64,000 nt of DNA, taken from NCBI GenBank assembly GCA_905182995.1, contig CAJJDP010000013.1:62001-126000 (forward strand), in the 5' to 3' direction. Numbering within the stretch: the stretch's first letter is position 1; each line of letters opens with the position of its first letter. The stretch is from Paramecium octaurelia (taxonomy: Eukaryota; Ciliophora; Oligohymenophorea; Peniculida; Parameciidae). Under the pieces are notes generated by a model, which saw only the letters and a list, made by a program, of their open reading frames with translations, did no database searches and had not been told where the DNA came from. Below are positions 11,701-26,200 of this stretch, piece by piece. Position numbers and translations under genes: made by a program.

Positions 11701-14700
11701 TTACATAGGGTATCGGGCCTTTAGGAATGACTTTCCATAAATGCAAATTAACAAATGTTGTTATTTTTGGTGAGCCTGAAGGTTCAGCAATCAATAGTGG
11801 TTTAATTAATTTTGGGAAGGTAGTTTTCAAATTTACTGTATTTACAAATAGTTGGTTTATAAATTTGAAATCTTAGAACAAAACTATGTTGAACAATGTA
11901 GATATCATTAGATGTAATTTCACTGAGAGCTCAAAACTAGTCTAATCTAATTCATTTTATTTGAAAAACATTTATTCGTTAAACACTACTTTTTATACTG
12001 AGAGTCGACTCTTTTAGAATAGTTATAAGGTGATAGACGATATCTAGGCATCTAAGGCTTTGTAATTCTATTCATTTAGCAATGTTAAATTAGTTTAATC
12101 TTTATGTTTGACTCCTATCTGTTTTATTAAGATCTCAACTCCAATTAATAATTATCAATATAATACCAATATATCTCTGGTAGACTTTTACATTGAATAA
12201 ACAAACTCGATGAAATTAACTGACAAAGAGTCAAATTCAGTATATTCAGCCTTAATACTTTTCACTTCAGTGTAAAAAATTGTAATTTCAAATTTCTAAT
12301 CGTTGGACAATTTCGGGATAACCTAAATAGCTGTGAATAACATTCAATCATTTCAATTAATTGATGGATTATATGATTGGAGTCAAAGTTAATATATTGA
12401 TTCATAATTGAATCCTACAAACAACAAGATACCTACGAGTAAGGATTGTGCGGCTAGAAAGACTGAGTTTAAAAGTTACAATGAACATTTCCTGTACATA
12501 TCTGATTTTGAAATAGGAGTATTGATTGAGAATGTGGTAATGAGAAAATTATTATCTATTGACACAAACTTTATACAAATCAACTCTTGGGATGTTGAAC
12601 AATTCAACACGACCAGCGATACATTAATATAAGATTATGGCTTATTTTATGATAATACCACTAGGGAACTAATTATTCTAAAAAATATCAAAGTTATAGG
12701 AAATTCTTTAGCGATAACAGAATCAGGAACGGCTATCAGTGCAATATATATTCAATCCAATTAAGATTAGGATATCCTAGTACAAGATTGCGAATTCTCA
12801 CAAAATCATTTGCATTCCTTAGTTAGTGACTAATTGAGTCCATCTTCTCCAGTTTTCATAATTTAAGCTCCTCTCTCCTATCTTGTTTTGAAAAATAGTA
12901 TTTTTGATAACAACAGGGCTACGAGAGTTCACAACAGTGTTATTTATGTTGTAACCTATGCTCTTGAGATATTGAATTGCTAATTTACAAATACAAATAT
13001 TAGACAAAAAGATTGGATATACAGATTGGAAGAATAATAAATAGTAAATTCTACTTCTAGCGAATCAGATGAGCATTTGATCATCATAACTCTAGAGTAA
13101 TTCTTCCCAATCTACAGTTAAGGAGGAAACATCTACATTAAATCAGCTTTCACCAACATTGAGAATTCGCTCTTCGATAAGGGCTAAGCAATTAGAGGTT
13201 CAGGCTTAGTTGTAGAGACAATCGATAGTGGAGAGATTAATATAGTTAATACTCAAATTACAAGACAGTATAATAGCTTATTGAATTAATACTCTTCAGA
13301 CGGTGGTTGCTTATATGTGGACTCTTCAAACTCTAAACTAAAATTAAATATCGAAAGAGTCATAATGTCAGAATGTGTGACTAGATAAGATGGTGGGTGT
13401 ATATATGTAGACCCTTCAACTTATCAATCCTCAGTTGTTATCAGCAATTCCAAATTTACTAATTGTATGGGACTTAAAACCTCTGCTATCTATCTCCCAT
13501 TTTCAACTTCCTCTCCACTACTGCCCAGTCTTTCTATATCTCAAACATCGTTTTCTTAGAATAATATGGTAAATTTCTTAAGAAATATTCCTGATTTAAC
13601 TACTCTAGATACCGAGTATATGTATACCAAATCCTCTGTTTTTTATTAGAGTTACGGTAGATTTACTCTAACTTCTACGACCTTTAAAGAATTTCAATTC
13701 GTTTCTGTGATGATTTTGGAAGAGATGGTTGAAGTAGAAATCAATGATGTAATAATTTCAAATAATACCATCTTTATAAACAGCATATTTACTATTACTT
13801 TATACGAAATTTCAGGAGTAATCACTTTAACATCCACTAAGATTTTAGATCATTACTAATATGATCCCCCTTCATCTACTAATTGTGGAAGTCTCGATAG
13901 TTACTATGTCAGTTACGTATCTAAGAATGTTTTATATGAGTAAACTTGCTAAACTGTTGAGGATCTAGATGATAATTTTAGATCTGATGGCTTGGCAGTT
14001 ATCATAAACTAACGTAATTCTGATGAGGCAGATTATCCAATTTATTTCTAGTCTATGGATGATTTGTATAAGACATTGACTGATGAAGTAAAGTATGATG
14101 TAGATAAAGCAAATTATAACGAAGAGGTTTACCATACAATTAAGGATAATATCAAATTAACTCTAGTTTTTCCAATTTTTACTACATTTTCGATTGAGGA
14201 AAACTCTGTGTATATTGCCTGCTATTTATCAACTATTTTACAGGGATATGTTGAGTCATTTTCAAAAATTACAACAGGATTATTCAAACTGAACTCAGTT
14301 ACATCCAAATAATATCTAACCATTGAATAAATCATAATCTAGAATAATAAATGTTTAAGATGCGTCAATGGGTTAGTTTAAATCTTAAAGGTTCATTAGG
14401 AAACATACCCTGTAATTGAACTCAACGATTTTCTATGTCTCTCTAATGTAGCTGGTTATTATGGCTGTCTAGTACTAACTTATGATGATGTCCTTAATGA
14501 CGCTGAATAATCAATTCCATTGACTGATTATGAACTATCTAATTCTAGAAGAATGCTAGGTGTTGTTGAAGATTTGAGTCAATAAAAAAACGTGGTCATC
14601 ATATCAAAATCCAAATTCATAGGCAACTCAGCCAAAGTGGGTGGAGGAATTGCCATAATCGGGTTGGATTGTTTAATTATTCGCTCAGAATTCACTGATA

Positions 14701-17400
14701 ATTATGCCAGTTTGATGGGAGGAGCACTCTATTATAAAAGTGTAGTTTATAAAAGTAGTTCCACATTATTAAATATTGCTGATAACACTGTTGAAGGAAA
14801 TGTTGCTCAATTGGCAGGAGGTATGTTTATTTCAGGTGGTTCAATTGGAAATGTATCTTCAATTGAAGTATTCTTTCAGAACAATTAAGGACAATTAAGG
14901 GGAGACAATCTGGAAGAATATCCCTAAAGTCTAACCTTATCTATGAAAAATAATGAGCTCATGAAAACTATTACTTTTGAGGAGTACGATGGGGATGTTA
15001 ATGGCGATGGATATATTGATAGTTCTAAAAGCACAATCATTGATATTATCTCATTGGATCCATATCAACTGTACAATTATTAAAATACTACTACTTATTT
15101 ATTATTGCCATCAGGCTAGGCTATTAATTCATATAAATATTACTACTCTGATACTGATGAATAAGTACCATATGATTGGAAATTCAGAATTATTAATTTG
15201 GATAGATATAAATAACCTATGTCTAACATCAACTAAACAGAATCATGTACCTTAACAGGTAGAATTATGGATACTGATAATTATAATACAAGCAAAGAAT
15301 TTCTATCGAACTTCACCAATACTTAAGTGTTCTATTATGATTAAACAGCTGGAGCCTTTGACTTGGATTCTTTGATTGTTACTTTTGACCCCTACTTAGA
15401 GGATAACCTTTATTTATAATTAAGATGTAAATATATTCATTTCTATTTTCTTAGTTGAATGTACACCAATTAAAATTCCAGTTTATCAAACAGTATCCCC
15501 ATTCAAGATCTAATCCTATAATCAAAACTATGCTCTTTATGTTAATGTCAAGACCCTCCCTTGTCAACTAGGGGAAGCCTACTCTTTATAACAATGCAAA
15601 GCATGTACAAAGGCTGATAAGACATATTCAGTTAGTGAAAAACAAACTTAGTGTTAAGCTATGGATAGTTCTACTATGGATGATGTGAGTCCAGTAGGTA
15701 TCAAACTAAAAGAAGGTTATTGGAGACCAGAATTTGACAGTGAAATAATTACATATTGTTTAAATCTCCCATTAAATTGTAATGGAGGTTGGAAACCTGG
15801 AAACCCTTCATGCTATACAGGCCATATGGGAGCTTTGTGTGAATCTTGTGACATTTATGGGGTTAGAGATGAAACCTATTCAACATCAGCAAAATACAAA
15901 TGTGGTCCTTGTGCCAACACTTATGCTGTAAATGCTGTTGTGATTACTGCCTTATCCTTTGTCACTCTCTTTTCAATGATATTATCTGTAAAAGGAAATT
16001 ACTAAATGCTTGAAGACTTTGTTAAGACCTAGAACAGAATTGCCATGGGTATTTTGGTTTCTCCATCCCAAAGTAATCTAGCCATTCTTATTAAATTGTT
16101 TACAAACTACTTCCAAATTCTCTCTGCTATTTCAACATTCCAAATCAACTTAAGCGAAGGAATCACCAATGCTACCTAAGTTATGGGAAATCCCACTCAA
16201 TCTATGGCTTACTCTCTTGACTGCTTTTTGGTCAATATGACTACCATTGACATATTATATTTCAGACTAATTTGGGCATTACTCATGCCTATCATCTACT
16301 TAGCTGTTTTTCTATTTGGCTACTTTTTGGCTGTTCTTCTAAAAAAGGTTGATTTTAAAGAAGGTATCATTTATACTGCATTCATCTACATGTTTTTATA
16401 TCTACAACCTACCTTAGTCGGAGGTTTCATTGCATTGGCTTCCTCCAGAGAAATAGGAGGACTAGGATGGGTCTAAGCAGATGTGTTATATTAATATGAC
16501 ACTGACACTCATTATATCTGGCTGGCTGGATTTGTTGCTCCAATGCTTATCTGTTGGGCATTCCTATTTCCTTGCATCTTTATGTATTTGGTGTACAAAT
16601 TGAGAAACAAATTGGATGACTTTGAAAGCAGAAAAAAGTTGGGTTACTTCTATAATGAATACACGAAGGAAGGATATCTATGGGAATTTGTGAAAATTTT
16701 TGAAAAAGAACTCATTATTATTTTCCTAACCTTCTATGAAGATAGAGTAGTTGTCAAGGGATTAATTATATTCTTAATCGTATTCTTTTATGGTGGATTC
16801 ACAATCAGATTCCAACCTTATTCAAGCAAAAGACTCAATTTCATTGATAGATTATCAACAGCCATTTGTGCAGCATCTCTATGTTTGGGTGTTTTGGTTT
16901 ACTCTGCTATTAAAGAAGATCTTGTTTACTTAGAAATCATTATGATCATCATTGTTGGTGTTATTAATTTTGCTTTCATTCTTCTAATGGTGTATTATTT
17001 ATTCGAAGGCTATCTGATTAAATTCTAACCTCAACTCGATAAAATTAGAGATGAATTAAGAATACACCATCCAGAAATTTAAGAAAAGTACCCTTGGAGC
17101 AGAAAAATGCTGTATAATTAGGCAAAAATGAACGAGAAGGTTAAAAAGTTATGGGCTACTTTGAGATATTAAACTAGAAGAGGAATACAAAGGAAAAGGA
17201 AAGATCCATAAGCCCCTCTATTCGTTAATGAAAATAGTGAATAACCAGTCTTAATGCCCTTCTTTGTTCCTGAGGAAATAAAACAATGTATAAATTTGAT
17301 ATTATTTAATTAGAAAAAACAATCAACTAACAAGATTCACCAAATTATCAAAAAATATATCCTGAGTAAGATGGTTTATAATCAGAAGAAATTAATTTGA
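8764..17400 (+). CDS. giant cysteine-rich surface protein with beta-helix repeats and multi-pass C-terminus
   Basis: A 2,851-residue protein with three introns (8826-8852, 10126-10151, 15427-15454). It starts with a signal peptide (MNLLLLQFSNLVLIG). Residues to about 750 are rich in CxxC units (CNSGYIP, CDSNCLRCE) like growth-factor-receptor/furin repeats of ciliate surface proteins. Residues about 750-2150 are Ser/Thr/Asn-rich with repeated strand-turn units (VGGGIAIIG, LMGGALYY, LAGGMFISGG) typical of pectate-lyase-like beta helices. After another Cys block come roughly eight to ten membrane segments from about residue 2360, with a conserved YFYNEYTKEGYLWEFVKIF element, and a basic cytoplasmic tail. 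The architecture recalls cysteine-repeat modular proteins of alveolates. A receptor or adhesion role is inference. Confidence 0.88.
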
Positions 17401-17441
17401 ACTAACGAAATCATGAATGATTTATTATTAAAATGTCATAA

Positions 17442-20400
17442 TCAATTTAATTATTTTATCAATTAGATATTGTATTGATCTGTAATCACTTCAATAGGGA
17501 CCAAGGTCAATCCTAATCTTAAATGGATAAAATTATCATCTGTTAGATCCAATAATCGATAATAAAAAAATGCGAATAGTACTAATAATCCAGATCCTAT
17601 CAATCCATAATAAATAGTAATAAGTTTCAAGTACTCATCCAATATTATTTCATTTGAAGACAGTATGATTTCTAGCATCTATTATGTAGTCTCTTTCGTT
17701 GAGCTGAAATGCTCTAGTATTATATTGATAAATTCCTTAGTTTTATATAAGTCACTTAGTTCGTTCATATCTGTGACATATTCAATGGTAGCAATTTCAT
17801 AATCGAAATTAGTTTTCATAAAATAACTAATAGCACTTGTAATCCCAACTAACCCATTTTCTAGGTAATCACGATTATTGTCTTAATAAAAATATGATGA
17901 ATATTTTTGTATAAAATTCAACTCTCCTAATTATTCGTATTAACAAAATGGAATTTTTTCAGTAATCATTTTACAAATATCACTTTCATATAATCCTAAT
18001 AATAATTCCTTCTTAGCATCATCAATATCTTTTGAAAATAAAATACCTTCATAGATTTAAGTTAAATTTTAATCATAAACTTCATAAACATCCAAAAACA
18101 TATGAAATAATTATTTTAATGGATCCCTATATTTATTAAATTGGGCTTGAGTATAAAATTTATGTGCAATAAGGCCAGGATACACTTAAGGTTAAGTTTT
18201 TAGCACTAAGGCAGTCGTTATTAGAGTGTCGAGGTAAGATGAAAATCTAACAAAGTTTAAAGTCAACTTTTATTAAGGAATAAGATTACTCATTAAAGAA
18301 CTTTAATAGAAATAGCCTCCTAATAAAAAACTAGCTATTATCAGAAAAACAGCCAAATTATAACAAATATATTTCTTAATGGAATAAGATGTGTCTCTTA
18401 ATCTAGAATTGAGCATACCAACTTATCCTTTTTTTTTATTTTAGTCGTTTTTAGTTTTATTGAGTTGACTGTATCTTTAATCTAGATACTATTTGGCTTC
18501 TTAATTATCCAACGCTTACTAAAATATCAAGCAAACTTATTATTTTTTCCAATTATTCTTTTTTAAGTCTGTTGATTACAATATAGATTTGATATTTAGA
18601 TGCCTATAGATCAAATCATTTACAGAATTCTCTTAAAGCCTACCATTTATTAATAAAATTTGTTATTTCTGACTCTCAGTCTTCTTCCAAAAAAACAAAG
18701 ATACAAAGTGGATAAAAAAGATAAAACATATTTCTGCTATTGTTAGTGATTACAATTCTTGTGCTCCATCTGTAATTATATTTTAACTCATGAAATCCAA
18801 TGATTGAATTAATTCCTTATTCATATCAAACACATATTTTAAATTATATCTAAGTGTGATAACAGAATTAATATAATCTATATCTAAGACTTAATCAGTG
18901 GCTTCATCTGAAAAATATTTGATCTAAAAAAAGTATTACAGTGTGTTTTGAATACTATCAATAAATTCTGTGTAAGAGACAGTTTTTCTTGGAAAACCTA
19001 GTAGCTAAATGCTGATGTTATTCAATAATCCCATATTTTCAATCTCAATGAATTTGGGATACATAATTCCCAAATTTTCAAAGGTTTCATTTCTTTAATG
19101 TTTAAGAGTTGAAAAAGTTTGATTAATCAGAAAATCACTATGATTTACAATTTTAAGTCCATTCATGAGTAAGGTCCATGATAAAGCATAACTCTAAAAA
19201 AAATACCTATTGAAGAACAATGGAGCATTTAGTGAATAACTACTATCTATAATCTCCGAAATTTGTGATTTTATGACTTAAGTATTGATGATAATGGTGG
19301 ATAAAGCACAAAGAAAAAGAATTAATGTCAAAGCTAAAATGATTTTTAGACTGGTTATCATAATTTTAGAGTGTTGAAAGTTTTTAATTATTGATATATA
19401 CTATGTTTTAGAGGTTCCTGAGGTTTTACTAGAATAGGATTGATGATCATCCCTCTCTTTAACAATACCTTTGTCCTTGTAAGTAGTTAACAATTTTAAC
19501 ATTTTATAACTCTTTTCTTAGAGTTTTTGACTGCTTGATTTCTATGGCTTATTTGATTTGGATTCATTATTGTAATCGTCGTCCTCTTTTTCATCTCCAG
19601 CATATTAATGTACCATAGCCCCACCATTAAAACTAACTCTAATGTCTTAAAACTCAAGTTCTAATTTTTTTAATTCATCATCTAAATTGTGCTATCTAGG
19701 AGAGATAAAGTTTGCTCTTTAAGACAAAGGGCCAAAACTTTGACTCTCTTAAAACGACTAATTCAATACTCCAAACAATTATTCTCTGTCACTTAATAAA
19801 TGATTAAAACTATTCCCAATGATTTCCTAAATAATAATAAATCTTACATTCGGTCTATATTCATCCTTTTGGACTATTCTCTCACTCGTTGTAATATCTG
19901 TTAATACACTACTAAAATCTAATGAAATATATTGTAAGATTACTCTTATTATTATATATGCTTTCAAATTGTTTTGAATTCACAGAGGAGGTTGCATTTG
20001 TAACTTTTTTCCTAAAATCTAAAATCTCCATTATAAAATATGATCTCTAGGCTGACTTCTTACCAATTGTTCTATATTATAATGATACTTTCGAAAGGTA
20101 CTAAACAGACGAGAATTTCTAACATATGTAAAGAATGTACATTAAACTGTTGCATAAGTTCCAACACCTGAGTTCTAAACTAAGGACAAAGCAATTAGAT
20201 TTCATCAGATATTTTCACAGTATTATTTACATAATACCTCCCAGTTTAAATGTTTTCTTTTTATTTCTTCGTTGTGTATGTCTTAGTCTATGATAACACG
20301 GCAGTCTTTTGCATACTTTTTCTTAATGAATAAATAATTGAGGTTGTATTTGCTAATTTGTTTTCACAAAAGAATTAAATTATTTTGGATAAATTTTCAA

Positions 20401-22738
20401 AAATGGTTATTGTGGTCATAAGCTCTACTTAAAGAAACTCTGATAAATTGATGTTATCCTTTTACTAATCTAAAATTGAAAAAATATTCGTAAAAAATAG
20501 GAATATATAAGCTTAATTTATTGTTTAAGCAGTTAATTCTTCTTGAAATGCCTATTAAATGATATCTGTATAGAATCCCTAAGTTACTGAGAGAATTTTG
20601 CCATTTTCATCGAATAATACAAACTCTGATGTTTCTTTCACTTTCGATAAACATCCTGTGACGACGTAGTCATCATAAAAATCAAAGTTATTTTCTAATT
20701 TTAATTATTACGCTTATACAAAATCATTTTTAAATTTACTAAATACAATTTAATATTGATTAAATAATGGGGATTATGCCGTTTCCAAATAAGACTATAA
20801 GAATTATTCATGAATATCAGCAATAAACTGAGGAATAAATAAATTAATATGATTTATGCTTTCTACTTCTTTAACATCCAATCCAAAATAATTGGCAATA
20901 TAATTCTTCTTATTATTCTTGATGTATCCTCTGTTCTTCACCATGCTAACCATAATTAAACATAAATTATCCTAAAGAATGTCAATGTTACTAATCACAT
21001 CATTTGGAAGTGAATTCTCCATTGCCAATACTTCAGATATTTATTATTCACATTAAAGGGAACTATAGAAATCATTTAGAATTATCAAGTGAAATATTGA
21101 TGCAATCCTCAATTCTATAACATTTCTAGCCTTTTAGATTTAGTTGTAATTCATTAAATCTAATTACAATTTTTGTTCCAATAAATCTTAACAGATTAAT
21201 ATTTTACTCGAATAATTTACAATCAATTATTCTAAATCATAAATAGTATCTAAACCATTTACCTATTCATTCCAAATTCTTATTTTCTGATCTATAAGTT
21301 CAATTATTTAGGGTAAAATGTATTCCTCTATCGAATAAGCTTACATGATATCCTTAATTTCAAGGGAGTTTTCTTCAAAATTATGATGATTTGAATGAAA
21401 TTGCACTCTTGTATCAAGAATGATTTATTTAAGCTCTTCAAAAAAGTAAGAAACTGTATTTTTGAAATAAAAAGATGGTTTTGAATTTTGTAATTGGTAC
21501 ACTTTCAATTCTACAAAAGATAATAGAGGTTGTTTTTTTATTTTATTTAAAAAGTCTGCATAGTATATCTCAAATTATTCATACTCAGACTTAGAGACCA
21601 TTTTTAAAACTCCAAGATGTTCCTTTATTATGCAATACAGTACACTTGTAAATACAAATTTAGAAGCAACCTTATTCTTGCTTTATTTAATCTTTTAACA
21701 GTTTATGCATTATTTTTAATGATTTTGAATAAAGATACAATAAATAAATTGATTCTAAATTTTGAAATTATTATTGGTTAATTCTGGCATCATATAATAA
21801 ATATATTAGACAAACTCTTATAGTTCAAAGACATTTGTTTGTTTGAAAAGAAGTTTAATTTATTTCCTGTCATTTAATATTGAGCTAATTGAAACTGAAA
21901 AAGTCATAAAAATCAACCACATTATTAAAATTTGTTCTTCTGATATGAGGGAGTTTGATGATGATAAATTTATTGTTATAACTATGAGAAGGCTTTGGCA
22001 TGAGGAAATCAAAATTAAGCAGAACTTCGATAAGTGGGGAGGGAAGGTTCCCACGTAAAAGGCGTTTATGAATTAGGATAAGTAATAGAGATGCATCATT
22101 AATAGTTATACTACATTATTGAACGTGCTCCTATTTTGAAAATACAAACAAGTAATAATGACGTTGAGACATTATTCAATAAATAGGAGCAAACTAAATT
22201 TTTATATTAATCCATTATCTTATTGCAATTTGGTGCTTCGAATAAAGTAGCTACTAAAAAAACTAAAAAGAGACACAATTAATAAACCTATTCCACTTAC
22301 AGGCAAAAATGCATGAAATTAAAAGTCTGTAAACAATAGAGCTCTTTAACTAAATGACAGAGATCCTATAAATATGAACAACTGAGGCATAAAAAATAAT
22401 TTAGGTACAATAACTAAATACCAATAAGTGAAAGTTAACATAAATGAAAGTTTATTTTTAAATTTGGCAATCAAAAATATTGCTAACAGCATGAAAATGT
22501 TAAATAGAGAGAATAGTAGTATTAAAACATATATCAATGTTGATGATTTCACCTCATTGACATATGGAAAAATTAAGAACATGTTTAATAAATTTTTGGT
22601 CATCCTAAAAGCCCCATCCTTATAAGTCCATAAATTCCAACCATCCAATGGAAAAGCTAAAGTTAGTGTTTGACAATAATAAATAAGCAATACTAATCTT
22701 TATATCTTTATGTTTAAAGTAAAGCTTGGCTTATACAT
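17442..22738 (-). CDS. multi-pass membrane sensor with PAS-type region (ciliate TmcB/TmcC-like family)
   Basis: A 1,757-residue protein with a single 23-nt intron (19961-19983). The N-terminus carries LAFPLDGWNLWTYKDG followed by many hydrophobic helices, a signature I associate with a large ciliate-specific family of transmembrane proteins that have TPR-like and PAS-like regions. About residues 550-650 (GYIKNNKKNYIANYFGLD, then INLFIPQFIADIHEQFL) match the PAS-like sensory segment of that family. The second half has four more membrane spans flanking two extracytoplasmic loops and ends shortly after TIYYGLIGSGLLVLFAFFYY. It probably senses chemical or mechanical cues at a membrane (inference). 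It is convergent with the giant surface gene, 41 nt apart. Confidence 0.88.
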
Positions 22739-23272
22739 TGAAACAAAGCAAAATCCCTATAGCATTTTTAATATTATATCCAACAATAAATAAAAACATT
22801 ATTATTCAAACAATAGTGAAATTTAAATACATAAATATTGTTAGTCATGTTAATTCTGCTTCTAATTTAAATACTTTTTAATCAATTTCTTTCCTCATTA
22901 AACCCTTATGTAAGTAAGAAATCTATCTATATTCGATGATAATCATTAAAAAAACATCACCCTTTCGAACATCATCTTAGAATTCGAGTTGCCAAATCCA
23001 TATGAAATAATATAAATAATCGTCTTATCACTTATGACTTAATAATTTTCAAAAAGATCATTATAATATTTATTACATTATTTTGTTATTAACATATCAA
23101 AAGAGATTAGTTATTATCGAGTATCTTAATCCAATTTAACAAGATCATTGAAATATAATTATTATTGGATTAAATAATTAAATGTCAATTTTAAATACCA
23201 AACTTAATTTCTGCTTAATATTTTTAAGTAATATCACAAAATACATTTATTTATACCAATTAATGTATATAT
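22739..23272. other. gene-free spacer with a short coding-like fragment
   Basis: The 534 nt lie between two minus-strand genes. On the minus strand a TGA-free stretch ending near 22850 reads GDVFLMIIIEYRQISYLHKG then MRKEIDQKVFKLEAEL before a TGA. It looks like coding sequence but has no start or intron structure that completes a gene, so it may be a relic or an unrecognised small exon. The rest is very AT-rich and featureless. Confidence 0.35.
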
Positions 23273-26200
23273 TCAGAAATTAAAATATCTTATAAATAAT
23301 ATCTAATTCATTTCATATGCATAATTCCTCTATTTATCTATATCCTTATTATATTATCCATAGCTCATGAGGTACTAAATCAAAGAAACATTCCCTGATT
23401 TCATGGCTATAATAGATTAAAATAATACTTTAATACCACTCTTTGTGATTTCTCTTACAATAGTTTGTAGCTCACCCATAGTGCTTAGATAGGTTAATAA
23501 TGTACTTTAAGGATCATGCGTCGTTTATTTCTTATTTTTTAAAAGGTTGATTTATTCAGTTAACAAATTAAAAGTGAATTTAACTTTTGGAAACTTTTCA
23601 GCCTTCAAATATCTAAACTTAATGTAATTTTTTTGATCCTCCCATTCTTACAATAACGATTCGAATCCTTTACTGTATTAATTTATCTATTCCTTAGAAA
23701 ACAAATTTAATTCTATAGCCATTTCAGCAAATCTCGGAAGAGTGATCATTTTATTTTTGGATAGCTCCTCAATATAGTCTGCATAACTTATGAATTACTC
23801 CAAAGCTACATTTTTATCATATATATTAGGATGTATTGCTTTGTATAAATTTTTGAACTAAATACTATAAGGTAAAATAATACTTCAGAGAATTCAATCA
23901 AGTTATTTCCATCCAAATCTGCTGCCTGAAAAATTAATTTCAAAATGTCTTCACACTATCTTTTTTTTTAAAAATACAGGTTCATCACTTAGATCATTAT
24001 ATTTTCAAATATGATATCTTTAAAAAATCAATTACAATTACATTTATTATTATTTTACTTAAACTATTGTAACAGTTAAGTAATGTATTGTGAACCTAAA
24101 AGTTATTGCAGAAACTCGTTGCAATATTCAATGAGCTATTCATGTGTTAAATTTATCTCAGGTTTATTCAATTGTATTTCTCTAAATAAATTAGATACTT
24201 ACTTAGTATGGAAATACTTGATTGATTCAACAATTAATTTATAAACAGCCTCATCCATTTCGTCATCCATATAACACAATCGAGAGATCAAGCATAATTT
24301 TGGGTATTAGCTTTTCTTGTGAAAGATAAATTGGAGTAACTAAAAAAGATATAAATTATTCAATATACTTATTTGATTTTTTTTTCAGCCACATTTTTAA
24401 ACCCATATTTCTTTAAGAAGAAATCATATATGCTAACATGTAATGGAATTTTGTATCCTTCTTAATTTTTGGCAGTATCAGATATGATGGTGTTAAATAT
24501 TTTGATAATCGAGGAAATTGGTATTATTGAATCCTTATGTTTTTTGAGAGTAACATTCATAACTTCATGCAATAACTAATTAGCAGCATCTGTATTTTGG
24601 CTATATACTCTTTTGACTCTTCTCTCCCTTTTTTAATCAGATAATATAGATAATTTAAATGCCATTGGTTTTGTTAACCTTCTTTTCTAAATATTGACTC
24701 CTCCATACTATGATACTAGGCTTCTTATTTTCTCAATTTTCTTAATCTCGTCATCCTTTGTTTTCTCTGACATATCATCACTAGATATTAATGATAGATT
24801 TTCACTATCATTAACGTCGCTTGATTAATCAAGAGCATTAAATGTGCTATTAGACTGTTATTATGCTTATTTTATAACTTTAGAATGTTTTCTTTTCAAA
24901 TATTATTATTTAGGTTCATCATCTAAATCTTTAATAACTGATAAGCTTCTTATTTACATAGATTTCTTATTTTGCGAATTCTTAATAGGAGATATAGTTC
25001 TCTATATCTAATTCTGAGATTCTACCTCTTCAATGCTTTATTTACTTTAACTTCTTTTACTAAACTTTCTCCTAATGTTAGTGTTTATATTTTTCTTATT
25101 TTAAGAAAACTAAGTATTCAATTCTTAAGGTTGATTGATTTCATTATTATCACTCTACTCTTTCAAATTTCCATATTCTTAAATCTAATTGTCCTATATG
25201 TCTTGATTAATTGGATAATCTTCCTCTTATATATTATTCTTAATAAGGTTAAGTTCCTATTCAATTGTAATTTATTATTAATTATTTTATTGATCTTAAT
25301 CAAAGTTTGATTCTTTACAATTTTCTTATTATTAATTATGAATAATTGAATCTTCTTCATTTTTTTCATCACTTTCAATAATATCTTCTTATAAAGCATC
25401 TTATTAATTAATGATTATAGAGTTTCTGAAAGAAGGAGCCTTCACTCCAAGTTAAGTGACAAGTCCTTATGGAATATCTTATTTAGGAGAACTACTTTCA
25501 CCTTGCACTTAAAAATACTATTTATTTTTACTTGAATTTAGACGATTTTACAGTAAGGTTTAGCTTTTCTTGAGTTTCCTTATTTTCTATTTTTTTTTTT
25601 TAAGTAATTCTATGAATTCTTGAGTTGCTTCTTACAACGTTTGCTCGTAATACTTAGCATTGACTTTATGTTCTTGCAATTCCAGCATTTATTCAATAAA
25701 CTTGTTTTTTAATTCTACTTCTTGCTCTCTCTAATTATTATTACAGAGGTGTAATATTTGAATTAAGTTTTCTTTATAATTCAACATAATTTGATTTTTC
25801 GAGTTTTGGCTAAAATTTTAATTACTATTAATACTTATCAGACTAATTATCAGTCTATTTTTGATTAAATAAATCTTCAATGTGATCTTTTAAGAACGAA
25901 AAAGATTAATCAGTTTAAACATCCTCTATGATAATTTAGATATAATACTATCTTCAGTAATTATAGGGAGTGTAGCCTTTGATTGTTATTTCAACATATT
26001 TTAGTACTAAAATGTTGAATTCAATTAATCGATATCTGTTTTGGATAAGCCTGACTTAAAATATTCTTCATCCTCTCTTAGTTATTCAACTTTCTCAAAT
26101 TAAATAGAAGTTTTCTTTTATAATTTAGAATACATTGTGTTTTTCATTGACAACAGATGTGCTACGACAGATTAGCCTTCTTGAATTCCAATTTTAATTT

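Noticed and set aside
11639-11830. 63-aa minus-strand frame starting MKTTFPKLIKPLLIAEP
   Set aside because: Lies inside the giant surface-protein gene on the + strand and has no independent support.
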